Origin: Albimonas donghaensis
GTDB taxonomy: Bacteria; Pseudomonadota; Alphaproteobacteria; Rhodobacterales; Rhodobacteraceae
Length of the DNA stretch: 64,000 bases
Assembly: GCF_900106695.1 (NCBI RefSeq)
Contig: NZ_FNMZ01000001.1
Location: 310,001-374,000 of the forward strand
Direction of reading: 5' to 3'
Positions 7,451 to 17,161 of this stretch are shown piece by piece. Positions within the stretch are counted from its first letter, which is position 1; every line of letters begins with the position of its first letter. The notes under the pieces are model-generated. The model was given only the letters and a program-made list of their open reading frames with translations, did no database searches and was not told the origin of the DNA. The translations under genes and the position numbers were made by a program.

Positions 7451-9585
7451 CGCCGCGACCTTTCCGGCCGCTCGCGCGCGTCGCGGACGGTGCGCCGGAA
7501 CCGCTCGGTCTCGCGCACCAGCTGGCGCAGGTCGATGCGGAACGGCCCGCCGGTTTCGAGGTCCACCAGGTCGCGCAGCTCGCCGCGGGTCTCGATCTGG
7601 ACGACATGGGTTCCCTGCGCGTCGGCCGTGAAGCGCAGCGCGGACAAGTCGTTCCAGCTCAGGGGCGCGCCGCTCGCGTAGCCGGGGGCGCCGCCGGACT
7701 TGCTCGCCCGCGCCAGCACGCCCGCGGATAGCGCGCGCATCTTCTCGCGCGTGCCGGCCTCGGGCAGCAGCTCGGGGTCGGCGTCGCCCAGCTCGTCGAG
7801 CGTGCCCAGCGCGTCCTCCACCTGGTCGGCCGACAGGTCGAGCGGAAGCAGCGTCGGGCGGTCGTTGATCTCCTGCACCCCGCCGGCGTCGCTGCGGGCG
7901 TTGACGGCGCTGCGGCCGAGCGCGCCCTGGATGGCGCGGGCATAGGCGGCGGAGGCCGCGTCGGGGTCTTCCTTGGGGTCGATCCCGGCGCCGTATTCGC
8001 CATAAAGCGCATCGGCGGCGCTCATAACCTCGCCGAGCTGGGCGGGCAGGAATTGCATGGCGTCGCCCAGCGTCTCGGCCAGGGCGAGCCGCCGGGCGTC
8101 CTCGGAAGGCAGTTTGACCACCTTCCCGGCAAGGGCCTGCTGGCCGCGGAAGGCGGCGAGCGCCTGCCCCCTTCCGCCGCCGGCGGCGATCAGCATTCCG
8201 AAATGTCGGAAGGCCGCGTCCTCGGGCGCGATGGCCGTGAAGGCGGCGTCCGCGTCGGGGCCGAGGGCCGCGGCCAGCGTGGCGGCGAGCGCCGCCCGGT
8301 CCTGGGGCGGCGTTGCGACGCCGGCCAGCTCTGACAGGCGCTCGCGCTCGTCGGCCGTGAACAGGGCGGGGGCCTCGGTATAGCCTTCTTCGGCCAGCCA
8401 GCCGCTGACGGAGCGACGCTGTCGCAGGGCCTGCGTCCAGGCGGCGGGGTCGGACAGGTCCTCGGGCAGGGGCGCGGGCGTGGCGATGCCCAGACGTGCG
8501 GCGTGCGCCAACGGATCGGCCTTCCAGGCTTGGTCGGCCGCGTCGCGGGTCTTGCGCATCACGTCCAGCAGCGCCGTGTCCGCTGAGCTGGCGGCGGGGC
8601 GCGCCGCCTCCGCCGAAATCATCCGGTCCATGTCGGCCGGCGTCATCAGCGAGAAGCCTGGCACGGTCTGGCGCAGATTGATCGCCGCCTGGGCTGCCGC
8701 GAAGCCGGGGTGTTGGATGGCCTCCGGGTCTGTCAGTAGCGCGGCCTCGCCCTCCATTGCCCGGCCCGAGGCTGCAATGCGGGTCAGTTCCTCCAGCTGT
8801 TCGCCGATGGCGTCGGAGCGCGCCCTGGCCGCGCTCGCCTCGGCCGAGGCGCGGGCGGCGGCGCGGCGCTGATCCTCGGCGACGGCGCTCGCGCGGAAAC
8901 GCTCGCGCGTCTCGGCCGCGAGGTCGTTGAAGCGACCGTCATCGATGTCGGCCAACAGCCGGGCGGGATCTTCGCTGAGCGTGCGGATCGCCGCCGCCGC
9001 GGCCAGTTCCTCGCGCCGCGCGGCCAGCAGCTTCGGCACTTCCTCGGGGTCGACATTGCCCTGCGCCAGCTCGGCCGCGAGCTGATCCGTATACTGGCCC
9101 AGCAGGCTCGCGCGGGTGTCGAAATCGGCGATGCCGGGGGTGGCGTCATGGGCCTGCCCCAGCTCGATCAGCCCGGCGCGCGCCCGGCCGCGGCGCAGTT
9201 CGTTGGCGCGCTGACCGACCGCAAGCCCATGGCGCCCGGCCAGCTCGTCGAAAGCCAGGCCGGCGGCTTCCTGGTTGCGCTGGTCGACGCCTTGAAGCAG
9301 CTGACCGCGCAGCTCCACCGTGCGCTCGGTCCAGGTCGCGTCGATCCGGTCCGGGTCGGCCAGCGTCTCGGCCTCCAGCCGCAGCTCGGCGAGCCCGTTG
9401 GCGATGCCGACGCGGGCGCGTCCGAGGTCGGCGTTCAGGCGGCTTTCCTCCAGCTGCAGGCCGGTTTCGGCCAGACGCTCGCCGAACTCGGCGACGGCGC
9501 GGCCCAGCCCATCGTCCACGGGGTGCGGAACCGCGGCCGTGACGCCGCCGCCAAGCGGGGCGCTGGGGACGGTTAGCCGGGTCAT
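7447..9585 (-). CDS. Internal virion protein, gp15-like by position
   Basis: Encodes 712 residues, mostly Ala/Glu/Arg/Leu-rich helix with extended coiled-coil propensity (for example residues 30-130 and 170-260). It lies between the gp14-like and polyvalent genes and is linked to both by 4-bp overlaps. T7-like phages encode an internal core protein here that forms part of the DNA ejection conduit. I see no catalytic motif. The role is assigned from synteny and composition, not from a recognised domain. Confidence 0.6.
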   Translation of the reverse strand: MTRLTVPSAPLGGGVTAAVPHPVDDGLGRAVAEFGERLAETGLQLEESRLNADLGRARVGIANGLAELRLEAETLADPDRIDATWTERTVELRGQLLQGVDQRNQEAAGLAFDELAGRHGLAVGQRANELRRGRARAGLIELGQAHDATPGIADFDTRASLLGQYTDQLAAELAQGNVDPEEVPKLLAARREELAAAAAIRTLSEDPARLLADIDDGRFNDLAAETRERFRASAVAEDQRRAAARASAEASAARARSDAIGEQLEELTRIAASGRAMEGEAALLTDPEAIQHPGFAAAQAAINLRQTVPGFSLMTPADMDRMISAEAARPAASSADTALLDVMRKTRDAADQAWKADPLAHAARLGIATPAPLPEDLSDPAAWTQALRQRRSVSGWLAEEGYTEAPALFTADERERLSELAGVATPPQDRAALAATLAAALGPDADAAFTAIAPEDAAFRHFGMLIAAGGGRGQALAAFRGQQALAGKVVKLPSEDARRLALAETLGDAMQFLPAQLGEVMSAADALYGEYGAGIDPKEDPDAASAAYARAIQGALGRSAVNARSDAGGVQEINDRPTLLPLDLSADQVEDALGTLDELGDADPELLPEAGTREKMRALSAGVLARASKSGGAPGYASGAPLSWNDLSALRFTADAQGTHVVQIETRGELRDLVDLETGGPFRIDLRQLVRETERFRRTVRDARERPERSRR

Positions 9586-10136
9586 GGCGCGTAAACCTGC
9601 GTTTCAGCCAGGCCGGGCCAGAGGTCGGGCGCCTTGGTCAGCAGCCCGCCGGCGGCGCTGAGCGTCCCGCGCATCAGGGCGGAGGACGCGAGCCCGCGCG
9701 ACTGGCGGGCCTCGGCGGTCAGCGTCCCGGCGCGGGCCGCGGCCCCGCTGCGCACGCTCTGCGAAGCGAAGGAGGTTTCGCGCGCGGCGCGCTCTCCGAT
9801 GGCCAGCGCGGACGGGCTGTCGAGCTGCACGCCGCGCCCCGCCAGCTGCGCGAGCGTCCGGCCCAGTTCCTCGCGCATCCGCTCGCGGGTCCGCTGGTCC
9901 TCGATGGCGCCCAGCATGGTCTCGTATTTCGCCCGCTCGGCCTGCGCCTCGGCATAGTCGTTCTGCGCCTGCGACTGCTGGATGCCCGACGCGATGGAGC
10001 CGGTGGCGGCGAGGCCCGCGCCGACCGTGGTTGCGAGCGTGCCCAGGGTCAGGCCGGTGGTCGCGGCCGTTGCCGCGGCTCCGCCCGCGGTGGCGAGCGC
10101 CGGCAGCGCGGCGAGGGCGACCGCGGGACCGCACAT
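9582..10136 (-). CDS. Internal virion protein B (T7 gp14-like)
   Basis: Encodes 184 residues starting MCGPAVALAALPALA. The start at 10136 is chosen over longer frames because it has AAGGAGG nine bases upstream and overlaps the stop of the tail tubular B gene by one base (TGATG). As in T7 gp14, the protein opens with Met-Cys followed by a hydrophobic Ala/Gly-rich segment (5-48) and then a long helical domain ('NDYAEAQAERAKYETMLG'). T7 gp14 inserts in the outer membrane during DNA ejection. The similarity is one of layout; I could not align it formally. Confidence 0.65.
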   Translation of the reverse strand: MCGPAVALAALPALATAGGAAATAATTGLTLGTLATTVGAGLAATGSIASGIQQSQAQNDYAEAQAERAKYETMLGAIEDQRTRERMREELGRTLAQLAGRGVQLDSPSALAIGERAARETSFASQSVRSGAAARAGTLTAEARQSRGLASSALMRGTLSAAGGLLTKAPDLWPGLAETQVYAP

Positions 10137-12385
10137 CAGGAACCCTCCTTCGGGCGGGTCGGGTCGGGCGTCTCGGTCAGGGGCGCGATGGACAGGAGCG
10201 TGAAGGGCGCGGCGCCGAGCGGCGCGAATTCCAGCCGAACGCCGTTGGCCCAGCCTGTGGTCAGGTCGATCTTGTCGGCCCCGCTCCAGCCGGTGCGCAG
10301 GTCGCCGGGAACCCCGTCGCCGGTCCGCTGCACCCATGGCCCGGCCGGATGATCGCGGCCCCAGGCGCGCAGGCTCGCTCGCGCGCGATAGGCGGCGGTG
10401 CGGTGCAGACGCAGGCCCAGCCCGCGCAGCGCCAGCTCGTCGCCCAGCGCGTCGCCGTTTCGCGAAACCGCATAGAGGTCGAAGGTCTCGGCCGAGTGGC
10501 TGTCGTCATGGAGCCCGATCACCGCCCGACCGGCCGGGGCTTCAAGCTCCACCGCGCCGTCCGTCACCAGGTAGGGGCCGAACTGGCCCTGATCGGTCCA
10601 GGCCAGGACGCTCTCGCCCTCCAGGTGGTCGAGCCCGGCGAAGCTCGTCGCCGGGGCGGCGGGCGGATAGACCACCGACGCGAACAGGTGGTTGGCGTCG
10701 GGAATGTCGATGGCGCCGGTCAGCAGTCCGAAGAACGGGGCCAGCCGCTCCACATGGCGGCGGGTCTGGCCGTCGATCTCGCGCCGCACAACCAACGTCA
10801 CCGTGTCGTCGCCGCCATCGAGGCCGGGCGAGACCGAAACGCTCTCCACCGCGCCGCCGGCGACGGGCAGGGTGGCCCAGCCCAGCACGTCCTCGGCGGT
10901 CTCCAGGATCATCACGGCCAGCTCGCCCGACGCGCGGGTGATCCAGCCCAGGCGCAGCGGGGCCGACTGCCAGGCGATGGCCTCGAACCGATCGGCGCCC
11001 AGGTGGCGGGCGGGCAGGGTCAATTCACGCGGTTTCACGCTGTCGTCGGCGAGGCTGTAGGCCAGTTCGTAGAGGCGCCCGCGCTCGCGCGAAATGTAGA
11101 TCGGGGCGCCGTCCGGCGAGACCGGCTGCGCATCGTCGGCGCCCAGCGTCGCGACCATGGCGAAAGCCGCGTTCTCGATGGTCACGGCCTCGGCCGAGAC
11201 GGTCGAGCGCGAGGCATGAACCTCGCCCGTCGCTCCAATGGCGAGACCGCGGGCGCCGCTCTCCAGCCAGACGATGCGGTTCAGCCCCTGCCTGGCGGCG
11301 ATGGTGTAGGCGAAGGCGAGGTCGGCCGCGGTTCCCAGCGCGAAGTCGGTGAACAGGCCCACGGCCGAGAACCAGACGGTTCGCGGCTCGGTCGGGGTGG
11401 CGGCGAAGACCAGGCGCTGATCGTGGATCGCGACCGCGGCGGGGTATCCGTAGGCGTCCGACCAGGCGCCCGGCGCCCAGGTCGCGGTGCCGGCGCCGCC
11501 GACCAGCTGCTGGGGGATGCGGTCCAGGACCTTGGCCGTGGCCTCGGTCGCGGAGGCGACGGCGGTGATCCGAACCAGGCCGGTATCGGTCGAGCGGTAG
11601 CGCCAGGTGATCCCGTCCTTTTCGGCCAGCGCCCGGCCGCTCAGATGCACCGGCGGGTTCACGCCCGTGTTCTTGCCGCTGGGCACGTCCGTCACTTCGT
11701 AGACGCGGCCGTCATACCGCATCAGGTCGCCTTCGATCACGTCGGTGTTGCCGGTCCACAGGGGAACGTCGGTCCAGTCCTCGACCCGCATCGCGAACAA
11801 GCCGCCGATCTGGCCCGCTTCGAACACGTCGCCCCCGGTCGCGGTCAGCGTGACCGTGCCCGAGGCGGCGTCGGCCGAGACGGTCACGGCCTCGTCGCCG
11901 TTCCAGGGCCGCAGCGGCCCGCCGTCGAACTCTGCCGTCTCGATGGTCCAGTTATCGAGCGCGAAGCGGCTGAGCTTCTTGATCGGCTTCACGCCGTCGA
12001 CCAGGTAAATCACGTCCGCGGCCTGCGCGAGTTTCAGGCGCTTGAGGGCGGCGGCGCTGTTCCAGGGAATGGCCAGCTCGTAGGGGACGCCCCCGTCCAT
12101 CACCAGCGCGCCGTAGCGCCAGACGCGCATGAAGCCGGGGGTGAACTCCAGCACCACCGCGTCGTCCACATTGAACTCGAACTCGATCAGCCGCGCCCAG
12201 GCGTCTCCGCGCGTGCGGCCGTCATAGATGGTGCCGGGCGCGCGGGTGATCGGGCCTTCGACCAGCGGCAGGAAACCCCGCGCGCGGGCAAGCCCGGTCT
12301 GGAAACGCACGAAGTCGTCGCGCCCGGCCAGGAGCGGCGACACTTCGCCGGCGGCGAAGCTGCGTTGGGCGTTGGCGCGGATCAT
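10136..12385 (-). CDS. Tail tubular protein B (T7 gp12-like nozzle protein)
   Basis: Encodes 749 residues starting MIRANAQRSFAAGEVSPLL. The ATG at 12385 forms an ATGA overlap with the stop of the tail tubular A gene. The opening, 'SFAAGEVSPLLAGRDDFVRF' followed by 'GLARARGFLPLVEGPITRAPGT', is characteristic of the phage stabilisation / tail tubular B family. The rest is beta-rich, with typical segments such as 'HDQRLVFAATPTEPRTVWFS'. The family forms the tail nozzle that seals the DNA channel. Its length is close to that of T7 gp12 (about 790). Confidence 0.85.
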   Translation of the reverse strand: MIRANAQRSFAAGEVSPLLAGRDDFVRFQTGLARARGFLPLVEGPITRAPGTIYDGRTRGDAWARLIEFEFNVDDAVVLEFTPGFMRVWRYGALVMDGGVPYELAIPWNSAAALKRLKLAQAADVIYLVDGVKPIKKLSRFALDNWTIETAEFDGGPLRPWNGDEAVTVSADAASGTVTLTATGGDVFEAGQIGGLFAMRVEDWTDVPLWTGNTDVIEGDLMRYDGRVYEVTDVPSGKNTGVNPPVHLSGRALAEKDGITWRYRSTDTGLVRITAVASATEATAKVLDRIPQQLVGGAGTATWAPGAWSDAYGYPAAVAIHDQRLVFAATPTEPRTVWFSAVGLFTDFALGTAADLAFAYTIAARQGLNRIVWLESGARGLAIGATGEVHASRSTVSAEAVTIENAAFAMVATLGADDAQPVSPDGAPIYISRERGRLYELAYSLADDSVKPRELTLPARHLGADRFEAIAWQSAPLRLGWITRASGELAVMILETAEDVLGWATLPVAGGAVESVSVSPGLDGGDDTVTLVVRREIDGQTRRHVERLAPFFGLLTGAIDIPDANHLFASVVYPPAAPATSFAGLDHLEGESVLAWTDQGQFGPYLVTDGAVELEAPAGRAVIGLHDDSHSAETFDLYAVSRNGDALGDELALRGLGLRLHRTAAYRARASLRAWGRDHPAGPWVQRTGDGVPGDLRTGWSGADKIDLTTGWANGVRLEFAPLGAAPFTLLSIAPLTETPDPTRPKEGS

Positions 12386-14142
12386 CGCAGCACCTGCGCG
12401 ACCCAATCGCCGGCGCCATGGTCGGCCCAGTCCTGCGCCGACGCCTGGTCACGGTCGACCCGCAGCGCCGCGCGCTTGGCGATGTCGGCGCGGGCCATCA
12501 GCTGCTGCGCCAGCTTCTCGCCGGCGAAGCGGGGGGCGAGGTCGCGGGCCAGCGCCAGCGCCGCCCAGGCGATGAACTCCGCCGGCCAGTCGGTCTCGGC
12601 CGCTGCGGTCGCCGCGTCGTCGGTCACGACGCCGGCGCCGACCGGGGCCATGGTGAAGCGCACCACCAGCGCGTCGGGCTCGTCGGCCAGGATATGCGGC
12701 CCGGCGCGGCGCCACGCGACGCCATCGGGGCGCACTTCGCGGATGGTCAGCGCGCCGGCCGGGATGGCGTAGGCGTGGGGCAGGTCCTCGTCGTCGGTCC
12801 AGTCGGGGTCGGCCGCGGCCGGGTCCGCTATCTCGGTCAGGCTGCGCAGCTTGCTCGCGAAGCTCCAGTCGGCGGCGCCCAGACAGGCGCGGACCGCGCG
12901 CCGGTAAAGCCGATCCGTGGCGCGGGCCTTCTCGCCGTCATCGTCGGGGCGGGCGTCCTCGCCGGCTTCGATGTGAGCCCACGCCTGTTGCGCGATCTCG
13001 GAGCCCTCCAGCGTCTCCGACAGGAACGGGCCGGCGGATCGCTGCGGCGCTTCGGTCTTGATCGCGTAGGCGCGGGCCTCGGCGAGCTTTTCGGCCAGCA
13101 GCTGCGCCACCTCGGCGCTGGCGGCGAAGCGCGGGGCCAGCAGCATCGCGAGGGTCAGGGCCACATAGTCGCGGATGGCGGCGGGCAGCTCGTCCTCGTC
13201 CGCGGCCGTGAACCGGCGGGTGAAGCGGAGGTCGATGGCGCTGGCCCTGTCGGCCCGGATGAAGGGGCCTTCGCGGCGCCAGCGCGTGCCGCGGGGCCGG
13301 ACCGCGCGCGGGGTCAGCGCATCGTCGGGCAGGGCGTAGGCGTGGGGCAGGGACGGGTCGTCGCGCCAGCCGGTCACGGTGGCGGCGGGATCGGCGTCCT
13401 CGGCCAGCTCGCTCGTGGCGGAGGCGAAGGGCCAGTCTTCCTCGGCCAGGCACTGATCGAGCGCGTGCGGGTAGAGCTGCGACGCGGCGCGGGCTTCCTC
13501 TGCGTCGTCGCCGAACCGGCCGGCCTCGGAACCGATCACATAGCGAAACGCCTGCTGGACGATCTGCGAGGACGCGAGGTCGGCGCCCAGCCAGGGGCCG
13601 GGCGTCGCCTGGCCCTGGTCGGCGGCGATGGCGGAGGCGAGCGCGGTTTCGCGCTGCTCGCCGATCATGGCGATGCGGGAGGCGTCGCGGGCGAAGCGGG
13701 GGGCGAGCTGGAGGGCCAGGGTCAGCGCCACCAGGTCCCGGAACGCCGCCGGCAGGTTCTTCTCGTCCGTGCGCAGCATGGTCGCGCGCAGCGTGACGCC
13801 CTCGTCCTGGTCGCAGCGCAGGTAATCGCCGTCGCGCCGCCAGCGGGCGCCGCGCGGCTGGATCGCGCGGGCGACCAGCACGCCGTCCGGCAGGCGGTAG
13901 GCATGGGGCAGGTCGGCGTCGGCGGTCCATTCCGGCGCGGTCGGGGTGGTTTTCACCAGCCGCAGGAGGCTGGAGGCGAAGCGCCAGTCGCGCAGCTCCA
14001 GGCACTCGCGGATCGCGGCCGGGAACTGCTCGGTCGCCGCGCGCGTTTCCTCGCTGTCATCCGCGAAGGACGAGGGGGTGGACGCGCCGATGTATCGGAA
14101 CGCCTGTTGCGCGATGGTCGCCGCGGCGATGGGGGTGGTCAT
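12382..14142 (-). CDS. Tail tubular protein A, three fused gp11-like repeats
   Basis: Encodes 586 residues starting MTTPIAAATIAQQAF at 14142; the longer frame upstream is Arg/Pro-rich noise. The protein is three diverged copies of a ~190-residue unit (1-190, 191-379, 380-586). Each copy contains 'QQA[FW]', an acidic 'DD.E..RA' helix, 'DW.FAS' (52-57, 236-241, 425-430), '[DS]LPHAY' (77-82, 264-269, 453-458), 'P.G..WRR' and an 'APRFA' helix. The T7 homologue gp11 is one unit of about 196 residues that forms a dodecameric gatekeeper ring below the portal. The fusion implies that four chains could make an equivalent ring; that stoichiometry is inference. Confidence 0.85.
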   Translation of the reverse strand: MTTPIAAATIAQQAFRYIGASTPSSFADDSEETRAATEQFPAAIRECLELRDWRFASSLLRLVKTTPTAPEWTADADLPHAYRLPDGVLVARAIQPRGARWRRDGDYLRCDQDEGVTLRATMLRTDEKNLPAAFRDLVALTLALQLAPRFARDASRIAMIGEQRETALASAIAADQGQATPGPWLGADLASSQIVQQAFRYVIGSEAGRFGDDAEEARAASQLYPHALDQCLAEEDWPFASATSELAEDADPAATVTGWRDDPSLPHAYALPDDALTPRAVRPRGTRWRREGPFIRADRASAIDLRFTRRFTAADEDELPAAIRDYVALTLAMLLAPRFAASAEVAQLLAEKLAEARAYAIKTEAPQRSAGPFLSETLEGSEIAQQAWAHIEAGEDARPDDDGEKARATDRLYRRAVRACLGAADWSFASKLRSLTEIADPAAADPDWTDDEDLPHAYAIPAGALTIREVRPDGVAWRRAGPHILADEPDALVVRFTMAPVGAGVVTDDAATAAAETDWPAEFIAWAALALARDLAPRFAGEKLAQQLMARADIAKRAALRVDRDQASAQDWADHGAGDWVAQVLR

Positions 14143-14200
14143 GGGGCGTCGGCTCCGGTCACGGAAGCCGCCGGGGCCTCGCGGCCCCGGCGCGGCCGGG

Positions 14201-14659
14201 TCAGATGGTGTCGAGCCAGGCGATGCAGAACGGCATGGAGCCGGCGCCCGTCGCGTTCGCCTCGGCGTGGGCGTAGATGTCGATGACCGCATTCGGGTCG
14301 GCCGACATGCCCAGCACCTCCCACAGGTGCTTTCCGTGGTTGGCGTCGCCCCAGGCGAAGGGGCTCTGGGTGGTCGCCGCCGAGCGCGCCACGTCCAGCA
14401 GCTGGTCGGTGATGTCGCGCGAGCCGATCACCACCTGCGCGAAACCCCAGTTCTCCACGTCGAACAGGGTCGACGGGTGCAGGATCGCATAGGAGGGGAT
14501 GGACGCCAGGCGATACATCGACCCCGAGCTGTCGGTGGCGAGGTTGGCGACGGTCCCGACCGCATGGCGCACCACGCCGGCGCGCAGCTGCGGATCGGGG
14601 TTGCTCTCCAGCGCCTGGGCGGAGCGGAAGAGGTTGGACTGTCCGGTGACGATAGCCAT
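14201..14659 (-). CDS. Hypothetical virion structural protein
   Basis: Encodes 152 residues starting MAIVTGQSNLFRSAQALES. It is a compact globular protein without signal or membrane segment ('FDVENWGFAQVVIGSRD', 'DIYAHAEANATGAGS'). It lies directly after the capsid gene and before the tail tubular A gene, a position often taken by head decoration or head-completion proteins. I do not recognise a family, so the structural role is inferred from position only. Confidence 0.6.
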   Translation of the reverse strand: MAIVTGQSNLFRSAQALESNPDPQLRAGVVRHAVGTVANLATDSSGSMYRLASIPSYAILHPSTLFDVENWGFAQVVIGSRDITDQLLDVARSAATTQSPFAWGDANHGKHLWEVLGMSADPNAVIDIYAHAEANATGAGSMPFCIAWLDTI

Positions 14660-14721
14660 GGCAGGGGCTCCCTGGGCTTGTCAGAAGCGGGAGGGGGCCG
14701 ACGCGGGCCAGCCCCCCGCGA

Positions 14722-15633
14722 TCAGGCTTCCGTGGCCTCGATGATGTGAACGCCCTTGTCCTGCTTGCGGGTGCAGTCCATGACGAAATCGATCTCGAAA
14801 TACGGGGTCTGGCTCTTCGAACTGTCGTTCCAGGCGCGGGTCCGGATGTCCTGCCACACGCCCAGCACGATATTGTTCTTGAGCCAGACCGGGCAGGAGC
14901 GGGTCGAGCCGGTCTTGTAGAGCCCGTTATGCTCCACGAACTCGAAGCCCATCAGCCGCGTGACCTTGCCATCGACGATCTGCGGCTGCTCCAGCATGTT
15001 CAGGTTGGCCGACGCGCTCTCCACGATGCCCAGCAGGTCGTCGTGCTGGGTGGTGGTGATGGCGCAGACCGGGGTGAACATGGCCAGGTCGTTCTCGTCC
15101 AGGCCCAGCTTCTTGCGGGCCTTGCGCAGCTTGGCGATGGTCAGCCCGGCGCCGCCATGGACGGTCTTGAACTCGGACGGCAGCTGCGAAACCGAGCTGA
15201 GCCGCTTGCCCGACACGGCCGAGCCGAGAATGCCGCCCTCGCCCAGGTTGCCGTCCTCGTCCATGCCCAGGATCAGGTCATCGAGCGCGCGCCCGGTGGC
15301 GTTGCTGTGCGCCTGGACGATCTCGGACTGCGGGTCCATGGCCGAGTTGAACTTGTCCACGTCATCGAGATACTGCCCGGTCCCGATGGGATCGCGCCGG
15401 ACGAGCCAGCGCCGCTCGCGCGGAACCGGGTTCTCGATGTTGGAACGACGCCGCGCCGCGAGCCGGCGGGCCTTCACCTCGCCCAGCAGGTCGGAGGCGG
15501 GGACCGCCTCGCCCATCGCGGGCTTCTCGGTGACGTAGGGGCGGAGCTTGGAACCCATGCGCTGGAGCGCAAGCTCGACGGCGTTGGACATGCCGAGCTG
15601 GTGGTGGGCTTCCACGAGTTGGTCGAAGGACAT
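14722..15633 (-). CDS. Major capsid protein
   Basis: Encodes 303 residues. It starts MSFDQLVEAHHQLGMSNAVE and contains 'RRWLVRRDPIGTGQYLDDVD', 'KLRKARKKLGLDENDLAMFT' and a C-terminal 'LGVWQDIRTRAWNDSSKSQT'. This is the pattern of the capsid family found in podovirus-like prophages of alphaproteobacteria (HK97-type fold expected). It follows the scaffold gene, as in most tailed phages. The length fits a major capsid protein without a fused protease. Confidence 0.8.
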   Translation of the reverse strand: MSFDQLVEAHHQLGMSNAVELALQRMGSKLRPYVTEKPAMGEAVPASDLLGEVKARRLAARRRSNIENPVPRERRWLVRRDPIGTGQYLDDVDKFNSAMDPQSEIVQAHSNATGRALDDLILGMDEDGNLGEGGILGSAVSGKRLSSVSQLPSEFKTVHGGAGLTIAKLRKARKKLGLDENDLAMFTPVCAITTTQHDDLLGIVESASANLNMLEQPQIVDGKVTRLMGFEFVEHNGLYKTGSTRSCPVWLKNNIVLGVWQDIRTRAWNDSSKSQTPYFEIDFVMDCTRKQDKGVHIIEATEA

Positions 15634-15851
15634 GGTTTTCCCCTTCTGACGACCAAGTGAACGGATTGGCTGTCGGAAGGGGTGCCCGGCTACTCCGGAC
15701 CCGTCCTCGCGATGCGCTCGCGTGGGCGGCGGTCTGTTCCCGCGGGTCAGCCGGACCGCTGGGGTTGCGGGTGCCCGGACATGAAAGGTCGCTAGACCTG
15801 ACGCTGCGAATCTCTCCTGACGGGCTATTTGGTGTCAAGAGAAATTCGCGA

Positions 15852-16010
15852 TCAGTGAACCGTATCGTCGCCGTCCGGCAGACGATGCATCACAACGCGG
15901 CCGCTCGCATCCGCTTGGCCCTTGTAGGTGAACATGCGCCGGTTGCAGACATACCAGTCGCCAGGCTTGCAATGCGTCATCGTGATTGTTTCGGGCGTCT
16001 CGGTCGGCAT
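15852..16010 (-). CDS. Small phage protein of unknown function
   Basis: Encodes 52 residues starting MPTETPETITMTHCKPGDWY. The ATG at 16010 has AGGA seven bases upstream. The sequence 'CKPGDWYVCNRRMFTYKGQ' looks like a small folded beta protein with two cysteines. It lies between scaffold and capsid. The 218 bases between it and the capsid gene (15,634-15,851) hold no other convincing frame. Function unknown. Confidence 0.45.
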   Translation of the reverse strand: MPTETPETITMTHCKPGDWYVCNRRMFTYKGQADASGRVVMHRLPDGDDTVH

Positions 16011-16090
16011 GGCTCGTCCTATTTGGTTCGGAGGCAAGGAGAAAACCCGCGCCGCCGCTAGATTGCGACGACGCGGACGCAGGCGCCGGA

Positions 16091-17161
16091 TCACCGCTTC
16101 GGCGGCGCCGCCAGTTTCAGGAGCATCGCCCGCCGGTCCTCCAGGTCTTTCGAGACGCGGCCGGCGGCGTTCGCCTTGCCATACTCGCCTTCGCGGCTGG
16201 TGAACCGCTGCAATTCGGCCTTCGCCTCGGCCGGGGTCATGCCCATGCCGCTGGCCCCACCGGCGCCGCCGGCGACGAAACCGTCATCGCCGGCCATGTC
16301 GCCGATGGCCGCGAACAGGCGCATGATCCCCGCATCGCCGATCTTCGGCGCCAGCAGCTCGCCGATGCGCATGATCGCGTCGTTGTCGAGCCCCGCCGCC
16401 TGGCCGACCGCCTGGGCGGCTTGCTGGGCGCGCTGGATCTTCGCCGGATACTGGTCGCCCCAATCGCGCTCCAGCGCCTGGCGCATGGCGTCGCTCGCCT
16501 CCTGGAGCTGGGCGCCGACCGTCTCGAACTGCCTGGCCTGGAACTCGGCGAAGAACTTCGCGCCGGCCTGCACCTGGGCGGGGGTCATGGCGTGTTCGTG
16601 GGCCAGCTGACGGAACCCCGCTTCCAGCTCGCCGTTCCACTCCAGCCCCTTGGGCAGCTCGGGCTTCTCGATCTCGTAGCCCTCGGGCGCGTCGGGCAGG
16701 CCGAGCATGGCGCTGTTGGCGCGCAGCCAGTCGTGAACGTCCTGTCCCTTGGCGGGCTTCTCCATCAGCGCGTCGGCAGGCTTTCCCAGGCGCGTCTCCG
16801 CCGCCATGTGGCCGCGGATCGCGCGCAGCAGCACCCCCTCCGTGTCGTCGGTCAGCATTCCGCGGGCTTTGAGCCATTCGCGCTCGGGGCCGGTCAGGGC
16901 GCCTTCCCGCTCATGCCACGGCCTGCCGCCGCCCGCGTTCTCGTCGGCGCCAGCGCCGCCGCTCTCGCCACCAGCCGAGCCGCCCGCGCCGCCTTCGCCC
17001 GCCCCGCTCGCGCCCGCAGCCGCGCCGCCTTCGCCATCGCCCGCGCCAGCCTGCGCGCCGCCCGCGTCTCCGCCGCCCGTGCCGCCGCCGCCCGCGCCTT
17101 CGCCCTCGGGTCCACGGATCAGCTCAGCCCAGAGGGCCGTCATCATCGTCAGTCGTCGCAT
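16091..17161 (-). CDS. Capsid assembly scaffold protein
   Basis: Encodes 356 residues. After a short N-terminus comes a very Gly/Ala/Glu-rich disordered stretch (about 18-85), then a helical body rich in Ala, Gln and Glu, and a basic helical C-terminus ('KDLEDRRAMLLKLAAPPKR'). This layout, together with the position between portal-side genes and capsid, is typical of phage scaffolds, which are removed from the prohead before packaging. The start at 17161 (GGAG seven bases upstream) overlaps the upstream gene by 38 bases; a shorter start at 17146 is possible. Confidence 0.65.
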   Translation of the reverse strand: MRRLTMMTALWAELIRGPEGEGAGGGGTGGGDAGGAQAGAGDGEGGAAAGASGAGEGGAGGSAGGESGGAGADENAGGGRPWHEREGALTGPEREWLKARGMLTDDTEGVLLRAIRGHMAAETRLGKPADALMEKPAKGQDVHDWLRANSAMLGLPDAPEGYEIEKPELPKGLEWNGELEAGFRQLAHEHAMTPAQVQAGAKFFAEFQARQFETVGAQLQEASDAMRQALERDWGDQYPAKIQRAQQAAQAVGQAAGLDNDAIMRIGELLAPKIGDAGIMRLFAAIGDMAGDDGFVAGGAGGASGMGMTPAEAKAELQRFTSREGEYGKANAAGRVSKDLEDRRAMLLKLAAPPKR

